Assembly (NCBI GenBank): GCA_023614405.1
Contig: CM042687.1
Location: 237,424,292-237,488,291 of the forward strand
DNA: 64,000 nt
Direction of reading: 5' to 3'
DNA from: Avena insularis
Taxonomy: Eukaryota; Streptophyta; Magnoliopsida; Poales; Poaceae
Under the pieces are notes generated by a model. The model made no database searches, was not told the DNA's origin, and worked only from the letters and a program-made list of their open reading frames with translations. This document shows, in pieces, positions 1-11,800 of this stretch; position 1 is the first letter of the stretch; each line of letters starts with the position of its first letter. Made by a program: the position numbers and the translations under genes.

Positions 1-3000
1 ATATAAAATAAGATTTTATAAATTGGAATCATCAAGTTTGGATCTATGAATAAAAAGATATGGATTTTATAAGACAAAGGGACCATTTTAAGTAAATAAT
101 TAAACCATGTGGGAATAAAACAAATATTCCAAAATTATCTTTAAAATACATGTTTGAACAGAATAGAAAATTTCTAAAAGATTGGTAAAGATTTGAATTC
201 AAATGGTGTTTTTGAAATCATTTGAAAGAAATCAAAACAGAATAAAAGAAACAGAAAAAGAAAAAAAGAAACAGAACAAAAAAAAGAGAGAAAGAAACAA
301 CCCAACCCAGCAAGCCCAACTGGCCCAGTTAGCCCATTTCCCCTCTCCCCCACGAGCCCGTTCTTTCTCACTCGCGCACGAACCCGAACCCCCACTGACG
401 AAGCGACCCCACTAGCGCCACCTCATCATCGTCTCCACCCTGCTGACCCCGCCCCCATCCTCCTCTGCCGTTTCTGGCCATTGATGGCTCGATTCAATTC
501 GCGTAAACGCGCCAGTAAATCAGCCCCGCGACCATGTCATCTTAAGCGCCCCCCTCTCCTCCCCATTTCCCCTCGCTCGCTCGCACCCGAACGCCCCAGG
601 CTGCTCCAATTTCCGCTTGCAACACCATTGGCTCCGACGAGCTCTAGCTGGAATTCCGATGAACCTAGACCGCGCCCCTTACCCTAGTGCACGCGAGATC
701 ACTCCCCATTGACGTGCGCACCTGTCAGCACCCTCAGCTCACTCGTGCGCGCCCGAGAACTTCGGCAACGACGACAACCGAACGTCGCTGTCCACTGCCT
801 CGACTCCAGCGAGTTCCCCCGGTAAATTCTGACCGCGCCTCTCCCCCTCGATTAACACTAGTGCACTCAACGTTCTCCTATGCATCTAACGACACCGTTT
901 GTTTGCCTTAGCATGATCTGTAGCCTCGCCTTCAACGACGTCTGAGCGCACCCGATGGTGACATCGACTCTAGCGAGCAATTGACAGCAACCCCATGTGC
1001 CCCTTCGTCGACGGCGACCACCTCGAGCATCCCCACGCCACGGCGAACCCGGTGAGCCCCTTCACTTTCTCCCTTGCTTCCTGGTTGCGCCGAACGCTGA
1101 CAGCGCCACGCCAGGCGCCGCCAGCCAGGTCGTTAAATGCTGTGAGCCATTGGATGCAAATCCTGTGGTTGTGTTAGATTCATTTAAGCGAAGGGGTACG
1201 CTATATTAGAGCCACACGATCCCCTTTTAATCCAACGCACCACCACACCCGATCCAGCGGAACCGGTATGGTCCAATCAAAACACACCACGTGGCTAAGC
1301 GTTTGATTTCAAAACAGAAACATTTCAATTAGATATGTGAATTTGTAAAATGCATAACTTTAAATCTGCACGTCCAAATTTTGCAAATTTTATATCAATA
1401 GAATCAGCAAAACAAGTACTTTCAAACCATGCACTTTTTTTTAGTAAATTGCTTCTATAAAATTAGTTGTTTTTGCAGAAACTTGTGTAGGCATAATTTG
1501 AATATAAAAATTATTCTAGAAATATTTTTATGGTAAAATATTTGTTAAATAGTTTTTTTGAACCTACTGACCATAGAAACCAACTCATGGATTTAAAAGT
1601 GTATTTTGTGAAGCAAAATAATAAATCTTTGAATAAAAGCATTTCTAGTTAAATAAAAATATTGTTTATGTTTTAAAAATGCTTTTTGAGTAAAACCTTT
1701 GGAAAATGATTTGATTTAAACTCTCTGACCCTAAACACCAATTTTTAGGATTTAAAAATATATTTGGTGAACTCTAGAAAATTGTTACTTTGTTTAAAGG
1801 CATTTCTAGTAAAATAAAATGTTGATTGAATTAAAAATGGTTCATAGGTAAAACCTTTTGCAAATGGTTTTAATAATAAACACTTGACCATAAAACACTA
1901 ACATTTGTGTTTAAAAATGTATTTGTCAAACACTAGAAAATATTACTTTGATTAAAGCATTTCTAACAAAACAAAAATGATTTAAAGTGGCCATTTTCAC
2001 TAACTTAATATCAAATGGTTTTGCCACTATTATAAATGACCAAAAGATGTTTTAGAATGTTTATAGCCTAATAGAAACCACTTTTCCCAAATAAAACATT
2101 CTTTGGCATGCTTGCATGCATTGTTTTGTTTTTATTATTCTGTGTGATAAATTGCTTGAATGGTAGATTGAATTTGTGCCTTGATTGAATTGTAGTGAAA
2201 TTTGAAAAGTGTAACTATTGCAATATAAAGGAGTGAACTTATATTCTCTACCAAAAAGGCAAGTGGTGCTTCATACTTTTGTCCCATTATTTTCACTATG
2301 CATTAGTGATATTTCTAAGTAGGACTTGCATGGAATTTTTGCTAAGTATAAATTATGCCATGGGAAATCCTAGTAGATGAAACCTTAGTAGAATTTTCCT
2401 AAGTTAAGATTCCTACTACTATCATGCTTAGCTTAGCTAGTAGAAAACAAGGGTGGATTATATTCATGCTATGAAATATTTCTAAGTCAAGGACTTGTGT
2501 TTTGTTTAATAAAACAACTATGTGAATGAATCACCTCGGTGGAATGGAAAGAATGGTTTGTGTTGAGTGGTTACACAGGGCCCATATTTATGGCTTACCC
2601 TAGTGTATCTCACTTGTGGAATGCCACCCAGGAACAAAGAGATTTGAGATGTCAAATGTTGAGAATCTTCAAGTGCAGCCACTTGGCATTATGGGCTCTG
2701 CCTGGATCATATAGGTTGCAATAACTTAGCCATTTGGACAGTTGGTGGTAGTGGGTGATAGGTTGGAACGCGTCCATTTTGGTCTAAGGGAAGGCTTCTG
2801 AAAGATCTTGTCTCGATGCATGTCGAGTCTTGTGGGGAAAGTGCACCACCTCTACAGAGAGTAAAATCTAAGTACTTAGCCGTGTCCCCAGCAATGGACA
2901 ATTTGAGCATCAAGACATGGAAACAATCAAGAATCTCCTCATCCCAATTTCTAAGTTAAAAACTTGTGGTTGAACAAGGGTTAAAGGATCACCAATTTCT

Positions 3001-3502
3001 ATTGGTAGATGCCTTGGGTGATTTTGCCAAACAAAAACTTAGTGTTTTAAAATGATAAGGAAAAATCTATTTTGAGCAAAGCAAGCCTAAGCTCCATTTA
3101 GCCAAATGCATATAGATGATAGATACCACTATACTACCATAGTATCACTTGCCAATACAATTCAAATGTATTGACCCTTGTGGCTGTAACTTATTATGTT
3201 ACAGGTTTGTTTGATGTTAGTGAAGTGTGTTGATTAGGATTACAAGTCTACAACCAACATGATTGCCTGTGGCACTTTGAAGATGAAGGACTCCATGCTA
3301 TATAGTTATTTCTGCTGCATTGTAATGAGGTAGCCAAATGAGCTATGTAAGATGTAATGAATTATTTTATTCCTGGTTATAAAGTTGTATTATGACATTT
3401 GTTTCTTGATATTACATCTTAACTGTGGATGCTAGCTATTGATCCATGGACTAGCATTGTAAACACAGGTATCTCTAACTTATTAAAGGTTGGACCTCTA
3501 TA
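1..3502 (+). mobile_element. Long 5' LTR of a LARD-like LTR retrotransposon (left end outside window)
   Basis: No protein-coding gene is visible. The stretch is a mosaic: AT-rich ends, a GC-rich block at about 300-1250 and an AT-rich block at about 1300-2500. It is called an LTR because a tRNA-iMet type primer binding site follows at 3505 and because the part from about 2700 to 3502 recurs in inverted orientation at 60754-61425. The expected terminal CA reads TA at 3501-3502. The following leader is non-coding, which resembles LARD elements such as Sukkula, but I cannot assign a family. Short ORFs in the GC-rich block have no recognisable domain and are treated as chance. Confidence 0.6.
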
Positions 3503-3504
3503 GA

Positions 3505-3516
3505 TGGTATCAGAGC
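3505..3516 (+). other. Primer binding site, tRNA-iMet type
   Basis: TGGTATCAGAGC is complementary to the 3' end of plant initiator tRNA-Met and lies two bases after the inferred LTR end. This site fixes the orientation of the element as plus and the preceding LTR as the 5' LTR. Confidence 0.75.
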
Positions 3517-4340
3517 ATTGTGTTGCCTGTAGGATTGTAACCCTAGGATTGGACAAAACCCCTTAGAAAATAGGAGTTGTATTTGTTCCAAAACTTATTT
3601 ACAAACAATCTTGTAAACTCTTTCCTCAACCTTTTTGGTTTTGATTCTACATCTCTTCTATTTCAACTTGATGGACAAAGCCTCCACCATGAGCAAAGAC
3701 TTCAACATGAGCAAATGACTTCAACTTCAACATTACCAATGACTTCAACATCAGATTTTCACCAAGGACTTCAACTTAGACATAACTAAGGACTACAAGT
3801 GAGACAAGAAATATTACTCAAGACTTGGAGACTAAAGAAACAACAATCTAGAAGAAACCATCATCACCTTTGAAGTTTTGTGACCAAGATACAAGAATTT
3901 CTCCAAGGATACAAAGATCTTGTTCATGAAGAAGCAACCAAGAAGAATGGAATGATCTCAAGAAAACCATATAGTTGGACCACCATACTAAAGTTTAGAT
4001 CAAACACACCAACTTAGGTGGTGTAGCAAAAATATTTTGTTGCCTAAAAATGTGCTTGAACCTTGTTGTTTGAGTGGAATGTTTGTTTGTGATTGCATGA
4101 CTACCCGGAGCTTGATCGGCCATGGAACATAGCACAGCTACGTCCTTTCTACACTTAGCATTTTTTATCTATTGTGTACCTCTTATATGAGCAATGAAAC
4201 AAATCTCTCTAGTTCACTCATATTTCTAAATCTCTTACCTCCTTTAGTGTTCATTTTTGGATCATATAAAACCTTTATGCACAAGCTTTGTGATTGCACT
4301 TGTGAAAATTCCGCCTACGGGTGTTAGCTTAAGTTTTCTG
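3517..4340 (+). mobile_element. Non-coding leader of the LARD-like element
   Basis: The stretch is AT-rich and contains many short direct repeats of the type ACTTCAAC/GACTTCAA around 3690-3780. I find no gag or pol motif in any frame. The boundary with the next element is not marked by a recognisable LTR or target-site duplication and is placed at about 4340 only approximately. Confidence 0.4.
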
Positions 4341-4666
4341 GCCTACACGTTCTTTGTTGTTTTTATGTGGATTCTGGAGTAGTGACTTTTGGCACTTATT
4401 GTCGGCGATTTTGTGCTTAGGTTATTGACGGTGCCATTGGGCATCATCGCTTGAGCGCATGGTTCCGACAAAGAGTCCTCCGACTCACGAAAAGTCAAGC
4501 ATAAAAAACAGAGTAATGGATAAGCCAGCACTTGCTGAAAAATATATACATGCTAGAACCAGTTCTTGAGTAGCAGGAAATAACAACCATTGTTTTCTGC
4601 CTTAAGTTAACAAGTAGTTTTTTGCGCATACAAATTCCAGAGGAAACAAATATTACATATTGTTTT

Positions 4667-7600
4667 TCATTCCTCTGGCGCAGGCGACTTGGACGAAGCG
4701 TCATCAGCAGCAGGAGAGTCACCCTCCTCGAAGTTGGCGGTGTTGAGGGACTCGGAGGAGCTTTGGTTGCCGCTGTCAATGGTTTTCATGGGCACAAAGA
4801 CGTTAGGGTCGACCAACTCGGTGACTCTGGTGTCAAAACCCGCGAGCGACGCCAAGATAGCCTCGTGATCTATCTTTTGGCCATCGTCGTCCATGTCGGG
4901 GATACCGGAGGTCACCGCGTCGATGTCGGCGTTTTCGTAGTGCGCCTTGACCATTGACAGCGCCATCCTCACGCCAGCCCATGTACATGAAGCTTTCCAG
5001 CTTGCAATACGCTCGGGGGCTCGGCGCAAGATCTCCGAGAACTTTGCTACGGAATCCACTGCTTTGATGTTGATCGCGAGGTGCTTAGCTATCTACTTGG
5101 CCTGCGTGATGGCGGTATTGATAAAGTTGCCGTCAAGGACCATGCATTCTTTTGGCGGAGGAGACGACTGGGTCAACCCAATAGGAGATATAAATTTCGG
5201 ACAAAGGAACGCATGGGTTCAGTCAAAAAAGTTCAAAGTATCCAACTTACAGAAGTACAAGACAGGGAATCACTCACTGAAGATGCTAATCTCAGCCTGC
5301 TGGAGAGTTTCTACCATAGAATCCCGTTCTTGTCGGAGGATCTTGTATGCTTCGAGATTGCGCTGATTTTGCTCATCGACAGCTTTCTTTTGCTCTTTTA
5401 GCATCTCGATCTCCTCCTTCAAGCGGTTCATCTCTTTGTTGGCGGAATCCTGCAGGACTTTCATGGACTCCTCATGCATCTTCAACATATCTTTCCTCTC
5501 CTGCTTAAGGATCTTGTTTTCGCTATCCAGCTGCTGAATATGCTTGGATTACTCCACAATATCGTTGGCCTTGGAAATGGCTTCTGCAAGTCGGAGAAAG
5601 AACAGTACACAGTGAGTACTCGGAGAATGTTGGCACAAGACCAAGTCGGAATACGAAAAAGAAAGGAAAAACAGACGCTTGCTCTTGATTATTTGTTCCT
5701 TCAAGAAGGCAGTTTTACCCTTTCCAGCTTCCAAGTCCGGCGCACATCTTCTGGTACTTCTCGTTGGCCACACCTCTCCGAGCATTCTCATTCTATGGAA
5801 AGAAAGTTTAACGTTGTTTAGTCTACTTGGAGCATCTAGTCGGATAAATATCCACCTAGAGGCTTGGGGGCTACAGTGAGAGTTTTTAACTTGGCAATAT
5901 GCTCGGTCTATATTTAAGCATCTAGTCGACACGGATTCAGTTTTCAACTAGAAGCTTGGGGGCTACAGTATAAAGTTTTTAACTCTGCCATATGCTTAGT
6001 CTTTCTTTAAGCATCTAGGCGGAACTAATTCAGTTACAACTAGAAGCTTGGGGGCTACAGTATCGAAATTTACAAACATTGCGTATGCTACTCTGAAAGC
6101 ATCTAGTCGGAATAATTCATTCAAACTATATGCTTGGGGGCTACAGTGAGAAGTTTTCTAGCTTAGTCACTCTTAGAGCATTCAGATGCAAAGACCTATG
6201 GTTTTCCGTCTAAATCCTCAGGGGCTACAGTGGGATACTCATATGAAATGCAAAAGGCAAATAAAACTTACAAGTGCGATGATCTTGAGGTTTGTAGCAC
6301 TCTCAGCAAGCAACTTGCCAAAGGATAGACTATTTCCTTGCAAGATTTCTGCTTACCATAGAAGCTCCTCAAGACCGCATGTTGGAGATGTCGATGCCGC
6401 ACCAGGAACCAAAGCGGATCTACCCGGCGCAAGTACCGGGTAGACTATCTTCGGGAACTCTATGGTTTTATTGGGTGCAGAGGCGCCGCCTTCGGTAGAC
6501 GTACCACTCTCCACCACCGCCTTACCGCTACCGATGGCATCCTTAGTCGGAGCTTCAGCCATTTGAGTTGCGGTACTCTCTTGCGTTGCATGTTCGCCGA
6601 CAATGGCAAGCTCCGCAGAGGCACCTGAGTCCACTTCCATGGCGGAAGGGCCAGATGCATCTTTGGCCTGTGAGCTTGTCGGAGCAGACGTAGGCTGGAA
6701 TCTGGGAGTGACAGGGGCGATGGCGGGAGATGCGTGGGGAGACACGTCACGATGCAACATATCCTTAATGTTTCTAGAAGGCCCCTAAGTCTTGGAGGTC
6801 TTCTTCAAACTGGTAGTGGCCTTCTTCCTGTAACATGCAAAAAGTATAAGTACAGGAACAAGACAAGCAATGGACAATGTCAGAGAGAAAGAATCTTACA
6901 CAACAGCGGGTGCTTTGGCAAAGGGGATCCCAGTAACCTTTCTTTTCTCCGCCTCCAAGGCGGTGGTAGTCTTTTTGGAGGCTCCACCCTCCGTCTTCTT
7001 CTTCTTGCCTCCATCGGCAGCGTCAGAGGTGGAGCTCTTCCGCTTTCGCGCCAGCGGGACATCGTCGTCAGACACGAAGGTGACTTCCTTCATCTTTGGG
7101 TCATAGATTTGGACAGCCATGCTATCCTCCTCTAGACTGCTAAGCTGTTAAGTGAAATCCCACGAGTGTTAGATGAAGATGGTAATGGTTAGACGGAAGA
7201 ACTGGAGTATATGTCATACACGAAAAATAAACATCATATCTTTGGGCACAAGCCATCAACGAACATGTCGTAGGTGATGGTAAAGCCACACTTCTTGTCC
7301 TTCACCTTGACGATGTCCTTGAGTCGGAGCTTGATGGAGTCACTCGAGAAATTGTCCTCGGAGATGCAGAGGCTATCCTTCCTATCCTTGGTGTACTCAT
7401 GCATCAGCTTCGAGCGGTGATGCAGAGGCTGGATCCGCCTGACGAACCAACACATGGCCAGGTCCAATCCGGTTAGACCCGTCTCTACGAACCACTCTAT
7501 CCGCCTTATAGCGTGGGAAGCGTCGATGTCAGAGGGGAGGGAGTCCTGGGATCTCCATGTGGAGGCTTCGGCGGCAGCTCCATCGACGAAGTCCGGATAC

Positions 7601-8283
7601 ATCGCTTCTCAGACAGCCAGAGGGATATCTGGGCCGTAGAAGTACGTATGTTGCCAGTTCTTGCAGGACTCATGGCCGACGATGTCGGGGAACAGCCGAC
7701 CAGGCTGGATCTTGAAGCTAATGGTTCCACAGTTCCTGATCTTGTCCTTGCCGGCTTCAGCTTCCCGCTTGACGGTGAAGAAGTAAATGAAGAGATCTAG
7801 CCTAGGCCTAATCCCTAAGTAACCCTCGCAAAGCGCCATGTAGTTGCTAAGCGCGAGGATGCTATTGGGGGAGAGGTTCTGGGGCTGTACTCGGTAATGG
7901 TTGAGGACAGCTAGGAAGAAATTGGAGATGGGCAGGGAGACTCCGCGTACCAGTTTGGCTTTGAGGTACACCTTCTCTCCGGCTTGGGGAGAAGAGGTGA
8001 CCTCGCTGGCCGGCGTCGCCCGCCAGACGAGCCCCTCCATCGCAGGGAGGTAACCCTCAGCGAGTAGCTCCTTGATGTCTGAACCGCGCCAGTCCCCCTT
8101 GTGGGAGTCGTTTTCCTCTTCCAGGAGCTCCAGCGCCGCTGGATTATGGTCGCCGCTGGTGGATTCGACCACCACGGACTTGGGGAACACTAGGCCCTCT
8201 AGAGGCACGAGGACGGTGCTTGCCGACTTCGCCGCGGCATAGCCTGGCGCCACCATGAAGGAAGCAGAGCTGCTGCTTGCCAT
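4667..8283 (-). pseudogene. Antisense accessory ORF with putative gypsy-type transposon domain, broken
   Basis: The first block (8283-7609) encodes 224 residues starting MASSSSASFM. It contains the segment LAEGYLPAMEGLVWRA and a downstream stretch with SISNFFLAVLNHY-like and LCEGYLGIRPRLDLF motifs that resemble the plant 'putative gypsy type transposon' family (Pfam Transposase_28). A single in-frame TGA at 7609-7611 interrupts it; the same frame then stays open to 7234. Further blocks on the same strand are a Lys-rich segment (7120-6896), an Ala/Ser/Pro-rich segment (6760-6353), a coiled-coil-like Glu/Lys-rich segment (5488-5270) and an acidic C-terminal segment ending PAPEE (5059-4667). These probably are exons, but the introns were not resolved. 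It is antisense to the host element. The function of such ORFs is unknown. Confidence 0.6.
5830..6232 (+). repeat. Tandem array of about 90-bp units carrying a polypurine-like motif
   Basis: The motif GCTTGGGGGCTACAGT occurs at 5862, 5954, 6046 and 6132, and a shorter version (GGGGCTACAGT) ends at 6231. Each copy is preceded by a variant of GCATCTAGTCGG. Spacing is 92, 92, 86 and about 85 bp. The core GGGGGCTAC is the same as in the polypurine tract before the LTR at 8884. The array lies between exon-like blocks of the antisense ORF. Confidence 0.85.
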
Positions 8284-8872
8284 TTAAAGGGGAGAGGTGG
8301 TGCCTGGAAGGATTGAAGGGCTAGGGTTTTACACGAAACACGCGGAGAGCTCGAGGAGGCGCTCGCTAGAGGAAGAAGATGACGCAAGAGGAGAATGAGG
8401 TGAAAAGTAAAAAGTTCACCACAGTCACAATTTATAACCCCTAGCATCAAGATTCGTGCAAGACGATCGAATGGTTGACGCGTGGGCGACGTGTGCGGGC
8501 GCGTGCGCGGAAATTTCGCCACGTTTCCAACCGTCGCCGCCAATGGTCCGTATCACTCGCGTGGGAAAAACGGACATGATTGTGTTCTCTGCATGTGTGA
8601 GTTACGAGGCGTTGCTGACCTATGTCTATGACATCCTAGCTATCCCTGGCAGATGAGCCATCACATCGGAAGATTCCGGCATGGATGGATCCAGTATTGC
8701 AGGGTACGATAGAAGATTCAGCAATTCTCCGACTTACAAGTTGAAGGCAGAGAAAGCCTTGCAGGGTTCTTTGGGAGGACCACAAGATATTGCTTGACGA
8801 TTTGCCGACATCCATCTAGACGAAGCATTCAACCTGAAGAGGCAAGACGGCGCAAGATCTCGGAGTTCTCCG
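8284..8872. other. Non-coding stretch between the antisense ORF start and the polypurine tract
   Basis: I see no conserved ORF here. It would contain the 5' leader and promoter of the antisense ORF, since the ORF starts at 8283 on the minus strand. No clear TATA box was assigned. Confidence 0.4.
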
Positions 8873-8883
8873 GGGGCTACTGT
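8873..8883 (+). other. Polypurine tract of the Tat-lineage element
   Basis: CCGGGGGCTAC stands directly before the TG that opens the LTR at 8884, the position expected for the primer of plus-strand DNA synthesis. It defines the downstream sequence as the 3' LTR. Confidence 0.65.
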
Positions 8884-11800
8884 TGGGGATATGCTATATG
8901 GGTATCCTCATAGCATGTCTCCTATCCGGATAACCCGGGTGGCCCACAGTTGGTAGCATGGCCCATGGCCTGATGGGCGGCCCAGTTAGATGGATCCTAT
9001 CAACACCCGGATTTTTAATCCCAGATGCCTGTTATGCCATACATCGCAATCCCAGGATTACCATTTTCGAGACATAACAGATTTGGATATCACAGTACAT
9101 CATCAATTACAAACCACACATAAGTTCTTACACAAATAAGGATCTCATGATCCAGTTCTTAATACAACTCAAGCAGTAGAATAACGTAAAGATAACGATA
9201 GCGTGGGTGAAGCTCCATCTTCAGGGTCACATGCAATGCTGACGATGGGAGATGATCCTAGTTGTCGTAACCTTCCTGCGGTCTGTCATCCTGATACTCC
9301 TCTTCATAGTCTGGCCATGGGAATAGCCAGGGACAAAGCCATGAGTACTTTTTAAGTACTCGCAAACTAATACTAATAAGGAAAGGGGGTTTTGTAGTAG
9401 GATGCTAAGCTCTAGGGTTATTTTGCAAAAATCCAGATTTACTCTACTAAGTTCAAAAGAAAAGATAACTAGTTGAAAGTTTTATAACACCTAAGTGGGA
9501 ACTTGAATTTCATATCACAACTCTATTGTGGTCAAGTCAAAGTCATAAACCATTTCATAAGTCACTTTGAAAACATCTGACGATAGAACAATATGGCCAC
9601 TCCAACTGTCCATAACCCCCGGACGCAGCTATTCGAATAGTTTGACACTCTGCAGACATTGTACACGTTCACCACAATATTCGATACATCCGTCAGGAAC
9701 AATCCTGAATTCACCATACTCGGTATGCGGATAATCAATCCTAACCTTTCAATTACACGCCCTAGTATAGGCACCTATCCTGTGAGTTTGGCCTCCCAAC
9801 CATGACCAACTGTCATCTTGGGTACTGCATAGGTGGACAATCTTCACAAGGTAGCCTCAGCTCAGACCTTGGCCGCAAGGGAACCCATACTAAGGTATAT
9901 AAATTTCCAGTCAAGCCCTACCCAATTTTTGGGTATTATGGTTGTATGGTAAAATTGGAATGGTATCGCATCCAGACAACCATCAGTTTTATAAAGGTCT
10001 AAGGCTCATGCCTCAACATTTTCATCATCCAAATCATCTGGTGTTCAAGAACACATGCCAAAACATTTCAGTAGAATGACTCATCATTCTAAGGTTTTCA
10101 TAACCATTTTCACCAAGTATTCCCCATCTAAAGTTGATCAAGTTTTATGCTTAGCAATAGCATCTACAAGTGGGGGTTAAGTACTAATGAGGGGTGGTAA
10201 ACAAGTGGGAATTAGCTAAGTTCAATCTCATGCCTTAGGATGACATCAAGATTATCTATCTTAGGCCAAATTTTATGCTCTTTATGCTACCTTCAATTAT
10301 CTTTCTAGAATTTACAAGTCACTAAGTAAACTTTTGATAGAAAGCTTTTAATAAAGAGAATAAAATACTAAGCTTGCAAGTAAAACTAGGATGGTGTGTC
10401 AAGTGGGTATAATCACATATGCTGAAGGCATATAGTTGGCATAGTAACAAGCAAGTAGTAGCTTGCATAAGTAGGGTATCTTACAAGTGTTAGCTTGCAA
10501 GGTTGCAAGTATAAGCTTGCCTTGTGCAGAGCAGTGGTTGAAGTTCTCCTCGGCTTCTTCCTCGTAGTATCCTCCTTCCTCCTCGTATCCTTGGTCGGTA
10601 CTAGCATCTATAAATAAATACGAGGTACACAATCACCAAACAATACTTAACTATTTCTAATCATCACACAAAGGATCACACTAGATGATCTATCATCATC
10701 ACTAACATTACAAGATTAAAGCACTTGTCCCATTTATTTTATTTTGAGAAAAGTAATTTCTACTTATTGAAAAACTACTTAAGATTAATATTCTCCAACT
10801 TAAACATGGGATCATGTTGACACATGTCATCACTACATATTTCAGTACATGGGAATATGATTTAAAGTGGTGTCACAATTTAATAAGGTTTAACCTTTTT
10901 ATTTAATTTAATTAAAGTGACTATAAATGCCTATGTGGCATTCTTTTATTACTTGATTATTATTTCGATAAGTAAACCTATATATTTTTATATATTCTGA
11001 AAGGTATGGTCAAATGTGATTTATGAGAGTTGGAATCAACTCAAAATCTTTTATGGTTGAATTTTGAAAAATGTTTGAATGCAGAAAAGCTGATGCCTTG
11101 TTATTTTTACCATGGGTGATCTACAATTCTAAATGGTTTGAATCCAACAGGCTTAGATTAAGCATTCCAGTACCTTTCTAACAAAATTGGTTTCATGCAT
11201 TTTGGTTCAGTGAATCGAGTTGGGTTGATTTTTGAATCTAGGTACAGAACTATGTTTGAAATTAAATGAATAAAAGTAAATTTGAATTGTTGGGTCGTGC
11301 AGAATGTTTAAATGGGCCGGCCCACTACGCACAGTGCACGCGCGGGCTGGTTAAGTGGTTGTCCCCACGCGTCAGTGAGACAGTGAGGGACGAAGCGGTA
11401 CGGGGTGATCTAGGCCGCACGATCTAACTCTAATCGAATGGCTCTGGTTCATCGTCCACGCCGGGCAGCGCTGGCAAGACAGAACCCTAGCGCGGTAGGT
11501 GGGGGTCGTGGGAGGCTCACCAGGGCTCAGGCGATGGTCGGCGACGGGAGCGAATGACGAAGTCGACGATGGCGGTTCTCCTGGTACCGGCAGCTTCTCC
11601 TGGGGCGGCTCCAATCGACGTCGCCTCTCCTCCTTTGCAGCGGCAAATTTCGGTGAAATTCCGGCCACCTGGTGCTCGCCTGGCTCCAGGAGTGAGTGGT
11701 GTGATCAGTGAGAGGTGGGGAGTGAACTGGTGTGAAGAAAACGAGTGGGGGAGGTCTCCTTTTATAGTGGCTGAAGGGGACCGACGGGCACGGGCTGAGC

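Noticed and set aside
4622..4957. Plus-strand ORFs around 4622-5401
   Set aside because: They are opposite to the acidic and coiled-coil blocks of the antisense ORF, which have more protein-like composition.
5830..6232. Possible CRISPR-like array
   Set aside because: The units are degenerate and about 90 bp long, the spacers are themselves related, and the context is a plant retroelement. CRISPR arrays are not expected here.
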